From NCBI GenBank assembly GCA_019722365.1, contig JADFUC010000759.1, positions 682,001 through 746,000 on the forward strand: DNA of 64,000 bases. The letters run 5' to 3'. The number at the start of each line of letters is the position of its first letter. Within the stretch, counting starts at the first letter, position 1. Position numbers and translations under genes: made by a program. Below, piece after piece: positions 37,560 to 47,844 of the stretch. Under the pieces are notes generated by a model that saw only the letters and a program-made list of their open reading frames with translations, was not told where the DNA came from and did no database searches. Source of the DNA: Lithospermum erythrorhizon (taxonomy: Eukaryota > Streptophyta > Magnoliopsida > Boraginales > Boraginaceae).

Positions 37560-40500
37560 ATGCCATCGGAAACAATGGATTCTCCATCAATATATACTGA
37601 CGGTCTTTCTTCCCATGACGAGGTATTGGTGACTGTACATACTTTCTTGTTCAATACAGTTGAATTAAAAGCTCATGATCACCTCAAGCACGATGATTGT
37701 ACTAACATGTAATCACATTTCTCTTTGCTGACTGATTCATTCTTTCTACTTTTGACAGAGACAAGATGGATTCTGGAAGACCAAAGCAGTGCACAAGTTT
37801 AATGGTGAGTAGTAATGCCTTTCAGCCAATTGAACTTGATGACATGAAGTTTGTATGTCCAGTTGAATCCTAGTATCTCCTGTAAATTATAGCAATATTT
37901 TGAATCATCTAAATGAGATGCTCCTTCTTTCAAGGATGTGGATACTAATACTGGGAAATTCACAGCATAATTTAATGCGTAATTAAGTGATTCACGGTAG
38001 TACTTGATTCAATTCCAAAACTTTCAAGAGTTACATTCATCTGTTGATACCCAATTGACCTGTCTGCGATGTGGCAATAATCGGATGTTGTAAAATACAT
38101 GTTGCATTTCTCCAGTCGCTCGTTGGTTGCATTTTAAACTGATTTTAGTCTATCAGAGCTGTTGGTGGCAACTTATTGGTATTTAATCATATTCAATGTT
38201 TTTCTCAGGTACAAAATCCAATGGGTCATTATCACCGTTTGCTGCATCTCCTAGTGAGAAACGAATCTCAGTGAATTCTGAGATTGGAAATGGTTTTTCA
38301 CCTGCAGATTCTTATCTAAGTCGTGATCAGATTACATCTATATCCGAAAAGAATGCTAGGATGTCCCTGCCTAGAGGTTTTGAACACATTATTGGTTCTG
38401 CATCCTACAGTACAGAAGGAGATAAAGTGAACTTCACTGGTGCTCCATATGAGAACGGCCTCTTTTCTAGTTCATTGTCTGAGTTATTTTCTCGGAAATG
38501 TATGTAACCAGGGATCTCAATTGTGTCTACACATGTTCATATGCATCTTTTGCTGTCAGTTTTTGTAGCAACGGGTGCCAATCTTGTTGTTCCACTCTAA
38601 TTAGTAGCTTCTTGTTTCATATTTCTTTGACTCTAAACAAAATTATATTTGTGATGTATTTTTCAGTGAGATTATCATCAACGACACTTGGCCACTCTGT
38701 TGGCGCTGCCGAACCTCATGAGGATGAAGAGCCTTTTGAATCCCTTAAAGAACTTGAGGCTCAGACCATTGGAAATCTTCTCCCTGATGATGACGAAGAC
38801 TTGTTTTCTGGAGTTTCTGATGGAATTAGCCGCGATGCTCGTCGTACTAATGGAGATGAAATTGAAGAGGACCTTTTCTGCAGTGTCGGGGGGTTAGAAT
38901 TAGGAGAAGACGGGGATATAAATTCTGAAACTCTTTATGGGAATTCTAATAGTCAACTTAGAGGCTCTATTGGTACCAGTGGAGTGGAGCATCCTGCTGG
39001 TGAACATCCTTCCCGAACACTTTTTGTCCGCAATATAGATAGCAACATAGAGGATTCTGAGTTACAATCTCTCTTTCAGGTAATTTTTTAAAATCTTATT
39101 TAGGTGTTCATTTCCTGTAAGAATTATTATTGCGACTCTGATTGCTCTGAATCCCTAATACTTGATCTAAAACAAGCAGCAATATGGGGATATCCGTACC
39201 CTCTATACTGCAAGTAAACACCGAGGATTTGTCATGATATCATATTATGATATTAGAGCAGCCTGGAATGCTATGAAAGCTCTTCAAAAAAAACCATTGA
39301 GGAATAGAAATCTCGATGTACATTTTTCAATTCCAAAGGTAGCTTTAATGTTCTATTCCAAGAGGATACTTCTAGTTCAAGATTTTTTATGAAACAATCT
39401 CATTCAACTATAATTGCTGGCATGTTTTCTTAGGACACTCCTTCTGAGAAAGATGTCAATCAGGGTACTCTTGTGGTCTTCAATCTCAACTCATCTGTTT
39501 CAAATGATGAACTCTGTCAAATGTTCGGTGTCTATGGAGAAATTAAGAAGGTTATAATTTTTAATCATTTAATGACTTCTGTTTACATTATTTTCAGTTC
39601 ATTGATCCCTTTTATTACTCTTTTGCAGATCTATGAAGTACCACATAGTCATCGTCAGAAATTTATAGAGTTTTATGATGTCAGGGCTGCTGAAGCTGCA
39701 CTTCGTGCATTAAATAGGGCTAACATTGCCGGAAAGAGAATAAATCTAGAGGCAGGCCTTCCTGGGGTTGTTAGTCGGTACGGTTTCTTCACTGCCATCT
39801 GTCTGTTCTCTTTTGGTATCTTCTGTGTTGCATTCATTGGTACATGTTTTGCCTCGTGTGAGTTACCTTTTTCAAAATGTACTTGCCATTTCTTTCTCTT
39901 TTGTAAGATTTTATGAGTTGCTCTCACTGCTGTAAAGTTTTGTCTCATGTGAGCAATCTTAATATAACATCTTACATACTAGTTTCCATACCCTCTTCCC
40001 AATTTTCCTTTTAATGGGGTTGGATTGGCTTGGATATTAGTGCATGCTTCTGTTAGTGTCATCAACCATTCCATTTACAGGTCAATGTATTCATTTGCAT
40101 CTGAGCTGGAGCAAGAGAAATCTAGTATGTATCAGCAACAGAGTATCCCTCCAAATTTAATGACAGGACTTTCTGGTATTATAGCTCCCAAGCTTTTAGC
40201 ATTTGCAGCTTCACTATGATATTCAAGTAATGTTCACCTTTTGTTCTGGCAATTTAACAGGATCAATTTCTCTTGGAGGAATGCCATCTAATGTGGATAA
40301 TGCTGGTGTTCTCAGTGGGCGCTTTTCTGGTGGATTTCCTATGAGTCCATATTTGGAAAATGAGTTTCTAAATGGGATATCAGCTAGTGTTCCCAGCAGC
40401 TTGCCCTCTCTTCTTAGTGTGGGATCAACTAGCAATGTGTCCAACTCTATTGAAGCAAGCAACTCCCTCGGTCAACTGAAATTTGATATTCGGGGAACCC

Positions 40501-42496
40501 CTAGTTTTCACCCTCATTCTCTTCCAGATCATCATAATGGTTTGGCTAATGGGGCTATATGCAATTCTCCTGGTAGCATGGCTGTGAACATAGGTGGTAG
40601 GTCACCTGAACTTCTGGAGAAGCCATTTGGTAGAGTAAACCCAGGTGTACACCCCATCGATCTGAATGGGAATGGTGAGTTATACGTACAAATTCGCTTC
40701 TTACCTTTGATATGATCTTTCTAAGCACAAACTGAATCAAGCCATCATTTCCTTATTTGTTAACTGGTTATTATTCTCTTGTGCAGTGTTTAACATCACT
40801 GCGAACGGAAACGGTTCTCCTGGACAGCAGCATTACATGTGGAGCAGGGCACCCAGGCCTCAACCCCAGGGCATAATGTATCCGAATTCACCATCATTCA
40901 TCAATGGAACAACATGCAGTCCCAACCCTCAACAAATACATGGTATTGCAAGAGCGCCCTCCCATCTCTCTAGTGGATTCCTACCAATTAACAATCACCA
41001 TGTGGGATCAGCACCATCTGTGAATCCTTCTCTCTTGGAGAGGCGAAATGTATTTGCTGCGAAATCGCCAGATGCATCTGTTTTTAACCCAGGATCGCTA
41101 GGTAGTATGAGTATCCTTGGTGGGTCACCCCATTTTATGGAATTTGTTCCCCACAACATGTTCTCCAGCAATGGAGGAAGCATGGATTTTCCTACTCCAA
41201 AGAATCTTCAAATGCACCCTCAAAATCAGAGGTGCATGGTGGTACCTGGAAGAGGTCAAATGGTTTCTATGATGAGTTCTTATGATTCTCCAAGTGAAAG
41301 GGCTAGAAGCCGAAGGAATGAAGGCAGTTCAAGCCAGGGTGACAATAGGAAGCAATTTGAACTTGACATTGACCGGATTATGCTTGGTGAAGATAAGAGG
41401 ACTACACTTATGATAAAGAACATTCCTAACAAGTATGAAAATTGTAGCTCAATTTTCTGAAATTGTTAGATTTAATATAGTATTTTTTGTCAAGAAATTG
41501 CAGCAACGTTGTTGGAGTTATAGATATTTTAATAAATGGAGGATTAGTAGTGAATTTGATGCATATAGGGTGAATCACTATTTTGTTGTACTGTTTTAAG
41601 TACACTTCTAGTCTGACAGCACCAATAGGTGGCCATGATTGGATGTGGACATATATGATCTAATCTTTTGTTGTACTGTTTTAGGTACACGTCTAAGATG
41701 CTTTTGGCCTCTATTGATGAACGCCACAGAGGCAGTTATGATTTTCTCTACCTCCCAATTGACTTCAAGGCAAGTGTGTATAACTTTCTGAGCTGGCCCT
41801 AATAGCTTTGATGTTGTGGGTTCCATCTGATAATTTCCCCTCCATGTGTCTTATTGCAGAACAAATGCAACGTGGGCTATGCATTCATCAACATGACGGA
41901 ACCATCATCAATCGTTCCATTCTATCAAGTATGTTTAGCTTCCACCTTTTTCCCTTTGTTGTGACTATCGAAAATTACCAATCTTTCACTAGTCTCGGCA
42001 TATTTGTTGATCTGAAACCTAATTGTGATACCTGGACTGTTGCTTTTTCAGGCTTTTAATGGCAAAAAATGGGAGAAGTTCAACAGTGAAAAGGTGGCAT
42101 TGCTTGCATATGCTCGCATTCAAGGAAAGGTTGCTCTCATTTCTCACTTTCAGAATTCAAGCTTGATGAATGAAGATAAGCGTTGTCGTCCTATACTCTT
42201 CCATACTGATGGTCCCAACGCTGGCGACCAGGTATATGCATGACAATTACTATTTATTTAAAACCTGGAACCTTTGATTTCAACCCTCTTGGTATGCTTC
42301 AGAATTCTGAAGGCAACCGATTTATTTCCATTTATCCACCCTGCAGGTGCCCTTCCCTATGGGTGTGAGCATTCGCCCAAGGGCTGGCAAAAATAGAACA
42401 AGCACCAGTGAAGAAAACAATCAAGAAAGTCTACCAAATTCTTCGAATGAGGAAGAATCTTCTGGCGGGGAAGCTTCAGTTTCTGGGAAGGACTAG
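37560..42496 (+). CDS. MEI2-like RNA-binding protein (AML/OML family)
   Basis: Fourteen coding exons (37560-37622, 37759-37804, 38209-38499, 38667-39079, 39180-39338, 39434-39550, 39629-39777, 40081-40175, 40261-40674, 40787-41432, 41685-41769, 41860-41928, 42052-42231, 42347-42496) give 958 residues, within the family range of about 900-1000. Three RNA-recognition motifs are present: RRM1 (TLFVRNIDSNIEDSELQSLF, from residue ~251), RRM2 (GTLVVFNLNSSVSNDELCQMF, ~335-411) and the MEI2-specific C-terminal RRM3 (TTLMIKNIPNKY.. NKCNVGYAFINM.. FNGKKWEKFNSEKVALLAYARIQGK, from ~788). The N terminus MPSETMD and the block SLSELFSRKLRLS are typical of the plant family. The plant proteins act in meiosis and vegetative meristem development, probably by binding RNA. 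The intron after residue FK of PIDFK uses a GC donor (AAG|GCAAGT), and the join is exact. Family certain; which paralogue (MEI2-like 1, 4 or other) is not resolved. Confidence 0.95.
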
Positions 42497-43067
42497 AGGA
42501 CTGAGGAAGCTGATTGGTTCTTGGAGCTAACTTCTATAGCATTGAGAAATTCAACTTATATCAACCCAAATTTTATTGATGTATAATAGGGTGCTTACCG
42601 ATTACTGAAGAAGCTGGAGAACTCATTAAATTTTGTCGAAAACTTTAGTAGAACATGGTTTAACCAAAGCCGTGCTTAATGAGGTTGCGGTTATCCAAGA
42701 AGCAGAAGGGGGCAAAAGGTGTAGAGGCTCTTAATTTTGGGAGTTTTTTTTGCAGTATCTGTATAGGCGAGCGAGACTGGAACGCAAGTATCTGCATTGT
42801 GAGAGGCTTCTCTTGTCATGCCTTTCCTCCTAGCCTCTTCTATGTTTCCTCTGTGTCTTGACTCTTGAGAGAGCATTGCTAAAATTTTGATGTCAATTTT
42901 TTGTTAAATTTGTACAATATCTGTTGAATTCTATCAAACACATAACCTTTAACTGTTGTTTCAACGACCTATGGATGTCGAATGTTATGTTTTTTTTAAG
43001 TAATTAATCAAGCTTCTATGTTTAATTACATGTAGGCATGCTCTGCTAGTATTAGACTATTGTGAAT
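42497..43067. other. 3' region of the MEI2-like gene and spacer
   Basis: This contains the likely 3' untranslated region, to about 42950. Overlapping open frames at 42679-42876 on both strands are chance. Nothing else is seen. Confidence 0.55.
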
Positions 43068-43262
43068 CTACTTGTAAGGATGGCAAGTTGGTGAAGTAGA
43101 TAAATTTCTGATCGTAAAGTCATGAGTTTGATTCATCCTACCAATACTTTCTTGATCGAACATGTTATACGGGGCTTGCTTAGTGTGGGACTATTGCGCT
43201 CAACATGAGGTCTACCAATGAGCATTCGACGAGTAGTGGTTGTGCGTCTCTTGTTACAAAAA
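43068..43262 (+). mobile_element. tRNA-derived SINE (family A), 12 bp target duplication
   Basis: A 195 bp body lies between exact copies of ACTATTGTGAAT (43056-43067 and 43263-43274). An A-box-like AGTTGGTGAAGTAG (43086-43099) and a B-box-like CATGAGTTTGATTC (43121-43134) are present, and the element ends in GTTACAAAAA. A full relative sits at about 57775-57962 and a 3'-truncated one, reversed, at 57566-57668. Shared landmarks are GTAAGGA near the start, TTTCTTGxTCGA, the xGGxCTTGC stretch and the GTTACAAAA end. Confidence 0.87.
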
Positions 43263-43490
43263 ACTATTGTGAATTTGTGATAAAGATATACATAATATAA
43301 AAAGATCATACTATATAAATGACAGAAAAGATCTATTTCAACGTACATCTCTTGTTACAAAAGACTATTATGAATTTGTAATAAAAATATACGTAGTATA
43401 AAAAGATCACACTATAGAAACAAAACACTATTGTGAATATATAATAAAAATATAATTGTAGTATAAAAAGCACACTAATGACAGGAAAAA
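43252..43490. repeat. tandem repeat beyond the SINE, toward the tRNA gene
   Basis: Three copies of ACTATTxTGAATxTxTAATAAA.ATATA.TAGTATAAAAAG (starting 43263, 43364, 43427) follow the SINE. The first two also share CTCTTGTTACAAAA, the end of the SINE itself, so duplication happened after insertion. Confidence 0.8.
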
Positions 43491-43491
43491 A
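43484..43491 (-). terminator. RNA polymerase III terminator of tRNA-Lys
   Basis: On the minus strand a run of about seven T residues starts 10 bases after the end of the tRNA. This is the usual pol III stop signal. Confidence 0.75.
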
Positions 43492-43500
43492 GGTCTCTTT

Positions 43501-43572
43501 CGCCGTCTGTGGGGATCGAACCCACGACCACGTGGTTAAAAGCCACGCGCTCTACCACTGAGCTAAGACGGC
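43501..43572 (-). tRNA. tRNA-Lys (anticodon UUU)
   Basis: Read on the minus strand, all parts of a cloverleaf are present. The acceptor stem GCCGTCT pairs with AGACGGC, a D arm (GCTCAGTGGTAGAGC) contains the A box, the anticodon stem CGTGG/CCACG encloses loop CTTTTAA with anticodon TTT, and the T arm GTGGG-TTCGATC-CCCAC contains the B box. The discriminator base is G. No intron. 72 bases including the discriminator, without the CCA end, as expected for a nuclear gene. It decodes AAA/AAG lysine codons. Confidence 0.97.
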
Positions 43573-44417
43573 TTCATAGATCCATTTTGACTGACAAGCT
43601 TTACAAAGCCAAAACTGTATTTTTGTATTTACACAGTTTTGTTAACTCTTAATTCTGTCACAATAAATATGATTGTGTTGTGATTTAGTCAAAATTAGTG
43701 ACATTATTGATCGTTAATACAGTAATATTAATCGACTTTAACATGATGTGTTTCCATGTCGGCACAAATTAAAACATCATGTACAAGATTAAATTTTTAA
43801 TATTGACACTAACTATAACTGAACCACAACTGATCATACGCTCTTATAACTTATTTGGATCGAGATAAATAGAAGTGAGAGTAAAACTCCATGGTTGTGC
43901 AGAACACATCTAAACAAGGTTAAGAAAGGTATGAAATAATTATTTTGCCCCCCAATTTACTATTTCAGTTCTCTCATTAACACTGCTTGAGTAAGCGATT
44001 TTATTCCCTCGGTCAAACCTAAGTTAATTGAAGTGAATGAATGTGAATGTGTGTTTAAATCATTATTCATCTCGAATACCTTTATTTTCAATAATTTTTT
44101 AGTTTTACTATCAGTTAGGTTCAACCAACAGACTAATATAACTAAATCCACAAAAACCTCGATCTTCTATCTATAGTTGTCTCATATTTGTGGAAGAAGA
44201 ACCCATTGAAAATGTCGAAGATCCGACTCGCTATCTTATCGAGTCGAATCGAATACTAAAATTGTGCTTGTTATCTTATCGAGTCCAGACGAGTATTAAA
44301 GTTGCGCTCTAGATATGGAGTCATACGGACTCGACTCGTTTCCAGTGTCCCATATCTGAGGAGCTGAAGAAACAAACCCTAAGAAGTGGAAATCTGTGGA
44401 AGAAGAAACCATTGAAA
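43573..44417. other. intergenic; upstream of the Rieske gene
   Basis: No gene is seen. Two short direct repeats (ATCTTATCGAGTC..ACGAGTATTAAA type, 44233-44300) and a duplicated GAAGAA..CCATTGAAAATG (44197-44213 and 44401-44420) lie just before the start codon. The second copy of the latter contains the ATG of the Rieske gene. Confidence 0.55.
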
Positions 44418-46321
44418 ATGCTGAGAGTATCAAGAAGGAAGCTTTCTTGTTTCTCATCTTTAAGGTCACCTTTCATCTCAACAAAAACCAACCAAGAAAA
44501 TGATGAGTCAAGATCAACCTCTTCTTCTCTTTTCAATCAATTCAGAGGTACCCTTCTTTATCCTCGTTGTTGGTGTCCCTTCAATGTCCCAAAAATATTG
44601 TCAAAAATATTGTCCAATATTCAATTTTTAAGTTAGTTGTTATGTGAATGTTGTATAATATTTGGTCAAAAATATATCGAAAGATGCAATCTTTTCTTTT
44701 GGGGGAGGTTGGGATAGTACATTATGCAATCATATAGTGTTGTGTAATATTTGGTGAAAAATATATCAAAAGATGCAATCTTTTTTTTGGAGGAGAGGAG
44801 TGATAGTACATTATGCAATCATATAGTGTTATGTAATATTTGGTGAAAAATATATTGAAAGATGCAATCTTGGGTGTGTGTGTGGTGGTGGGGGGGAGTA
44901 TAGTACATTATGCAGTCATATAGTGTTGTAATATTTGGTGAAAAATATATCAAAAGATGCAAAAAAATGAATTTGGTTGGGGGGGATGTGTAATATTTGG
45001 TGAAAAATGGGGAACCATATCTCACGCACCAGGTGATCCACGCCGTAAATTTCACGAAATCGGGCGTTGGGGGTTTTTTAGTTAAAAAATAGCCGAACGC
45101 ACGAAACGCAAGGTTGAAGTGCCCCCGAGTGTGAGCAGTGGATGTTACTGCCGTGGAAATAGGTCCAGCCGTGAAAAATATATCAAAAGATGCAATACAT
45201 TATGCAATCATATAGTGTTGTTTAATATTTGGTGAAAAATATAGCGAAAGATCCAATATTTTTGAAAGGGGTGTAGTACATTATGCCATTATGCAATCAT
45301 ATACTCCATCCATCAGTAAAAGGTTATCTAGTTTTGAAATTTTATTGCTGACTTTTTAAAATTTTGAACTCAAATATTCTTTTTGGATGTGTTGTGTGAT
45401 ATTTGGTGAAAAATATATCAAAAGATAGATCCCTTATGCATTTTTGTCCAGTCCCTCTCGTTCTTATGCATTTTTTTGTATTAAGCTACTTTATAGATCC
45501 CTTTTTTTATTGTTTATAGCTTCAGCAGCAAAGATGATTACTGGAAGTGTTAGGTGCATTTTATGAGATTTGTGTAGGTCACTATTTCTTTTTTTTCTTT
45601 TTTGTTCTTCTCTCATTATGGATGTGAAGAGCGTCGTTTATGATAACGTCTTATTGATCCCTCAACTGTTTCAGGTTTTTCATCTGGTTCAGTTACCCCG
45701 ACAGATAATAAGGCTGGTCCGATTCCAGGGACCCCAGCTACAGTGGCAGCCATTAAGAATCCTACTTCAAAAATTGTATATGAACATTACAATCATGAGC
45801 GCTATCCTCCTGGTGATCCCAGCAAAAAGGCATTTGCATACTTCGTTTTAACTGGGGGCAGATTTGTGTACGCCTCTCTGATCCGTCTTTTGGTATTGAA
45901 GTTCGTTTTGAGCATGTCTGCTAGCAAGGATGTTCTGGCTCTTGCTTCTCTTGAGGTCGATCTCTCAAGCATCGAACCTGGAACAACTGTTACTGTCAAG
46001 TGGCGTGGGAAACCAGTTTTCATCAGGCGTAGAACTGCTGATGATATTAAGCTGGCCAACAGTATAGACGTTGCTTCCCTGCGTGACCCCCAACAAGATG
46101 CCGAGAGAGTGAAGAACCCTGAATGGCTCGTGGTTATTGGAGTATGCACACATCTGGGTTGCATCCCATTGCCGAATGCTGGTGACTTTGGTGGTTGGTT
46201 TTGCCCATGTCACGGGTCTCATTACGATATCTCTGGTAGGATTCGTAAGGGACCTGCTCCCTACAATCTCGAAGTCCCCACGTACTCTTTCTTGGAAGAG
46301 AACAAGTTACTGATCGGTTGA
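44418..46321 (+). CDS. mitochondrial Rieske iron-sulfur protein (complex III)
   Basis: Two exons (44418-44547 and 45675-46321) encode 258 residues. This is the Rieske subunit of the cytochrome bc1 complex, which takes electrons from ubiquinol through a 2Fe-2S cluster and passes them to cytochrome c1 in the mitochondrial inner membrane. Residues 1 to ~50 form an Arg/Ser-rich presequence ([17 protein letters not shown]). A membrane anchor segment follows ([20 protein letters not shown], ~95-114), then the hinge ([11 protein letters not shown]) and the cluster domain. CTHLGC (201-206) and CPCHGS (220-225) give the ligands C201, H203, C220 and H223 and the disulfide C206-C222. The C terminus EENKLLIG is intact. 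Plant homologues are about 270 residues, so only the presequence is a little short. The single large intron is packed with a minisatellite and a small transposon. Confidence 0.95.
44635..45460. repeat. ~90 bp minisatellite filling the Rieske intron
   Basis: Units of TATGCAATCATATAGTGTTG, TGTAATATTTGGTGAAAAAT, ATATCAAAAGATGCAATCTT and a variable G-rich stretch start near 44640, 44722, 44812, 44910, 44989, 45195, 45292 and 45385 (partial). The variable part expands in T or G runs. One unit is split by the 162 bp insertion at 45009-45170. Confidence 0.9.
45009..45170. mobile_element. 162 bp MULE-like MITE with 9 bp target duplication
   Basis: A GC-richer insert is flanked by exact copies of GTGAAAAAT (45000-45008 and 45171-45179). 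The seven other minisatellite units carry the same stretch once, uninterrupted, so the empty site is visible nearby. Nine-base duplications are the mark of Mutator-like elements. The ends (GGGGAACCATATCTCACG, and GGCTGGACCTATTTCCACG on the other strand) are only partly inverted repeats. No coding capacity, so it is non-autonomous. Confidence 0.85.
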
Positions 46322-47730
46322 GAGCATCCGTAGAAAGCTAGTTGCTGAGATATAACAACTAATCTTTGTGAAGTTTCTGAGTAACAGATTTAACTTTTCT
46401 CACTACCCGATTCTCGACTTTTCGGTTCATTGCCTTAGTTGTTTTTTTTTTTTTTTTTGCATTCTGCTACACATAAGTGGGATTTTGTAATTGCCCAGTC
46501 TTTCTTGGCATCATGACCTTATATGGTCCTGAATAATTTTCTTGTGAACTACTTGGAATTTCTAGGTGAATCTTATTGCAAGTGTAATTGTTGTGATGCT
46601 TTTTAAATGGTGCCTTCTTATGATGACCTTGTCTTGTTCGCTTAATGCTATCAATCCAAGGTAATCAAGGCATCTTACCTTGTGTTTGATGGAAAAAAGT
46701 GCCTTTTCAAACATGAAAGTTTTATAGCGACTGAAATATTTTTTGTAGCTCATTCAATGTCAATTCACTGTGTTGCCTTAAGATTTGGAACTGGAAAAGA
46801 TCGTATGTTTTTGTTCAATTCATTTGTCTATCGCTTTTAGGTCAGTGGGCAACTGGGCATGTAGAAGGGCTACATTATGAACCAGCACGAAGAATTAACC
46901 TATTTAACACTCATATCCATAGCTAGGAGCTATCAAAGCCGGATAATCTCATATCCACTCCCATGCTTGTCTCGAAAAATTGGGCGCTTACGGTGTTAAC
47001 ACCTTTACGACGTTAACGGCGCTTAACTTTTTTCGATTTATTTTAAAGTTTTTATCACATATCCGCACAAACGATTTCAATCTAAATTTGCATTAACAAA
47101 AATAATTACAAATATACTCCAATCTTGAGAAATTGTATGTAAAAGCATACACATGCATTCTGCATTAAGGCAAACGCATTTCATTGATATATTTACGACT
47201 TTTTATGTCGATCGATCAACGTTGGTCACCTCCGGCCGATTTATTGCTAGTTCTCGATCCAATTACCCATCAACTCTAATGATCAACCGTCAACATTTAC
47301 CAAAGTTAAGACGAAGCAAGACTGCATTTCCAGATAAAGGACACGAAAGAACCTCAAAAACTTGATTTGTCTATACGTACAATTGAATCCAATCAAGTTC
47401 AAGTAAAAAATATTGTTCACTACCAAATAAAACACATACTTATCCCAACTCGAAAAAATATTTTATTCGATACCACTTAAAACTCTATTCAATTACAACT
47501 TCATACAAATTGTGATGTATAAATTGTCCGGGTAATCCGTTACCGTGCCGCAATGAGAAATAAAACACACTCGATTATATCATCAGTCGGCTTCTAATCG
47601 GGTTTAAGCAGAAAAACTAGACAAATAACTCGAAAATTATCGAATTCGATAAAATATCTACTGACAATTTTTCGATACTCCGCTCGAATCCAATTGGTTG
47701 GTGTTTAAATTTGGGTCAATGATGATGAAT
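46322..47730. other. 3' region of Rieske gene and eS27 upstream DNA
   Basis: Probable 3' untranslated sequence continues to about 46800, including a 20-base T run at 46441-46460. No gene is seen in the rest. Short frames at 47153-47365 have no family features. Confidence 0.55.
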
Positions 47731-47732
47731 AT

Positions 47733-47815
47733 AAGCCCAAAACAACAGTGAGCTAAATACCTCCATATATAAATATCAATTACAAACCCTAATCCTCCTC
47801 TCTTCTTCTAGGTTT
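47733..47815 (+). promoter_or_regulatory. ribosomal-protein promoter: site II, TATA, telo-box
   Basis: In order, the region has a site II-type element AAGCCCA (47733-47739), a TATA box TATATAAAT (47766-47774), a telo-box AAACCCTAA (47784-47792) and a pyrimidine tract (47793-47809) that fits the TOP-like start of plant ribosomal-protein mRNAs. The telo-box/site II pair is the known signature of coordinated translation-machinery genes in dividing plant cells. Confidence 0.75.
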
Positions 47816-47844
47816 CCATTCGTTTAATCCTCAAGAATCTCAAC

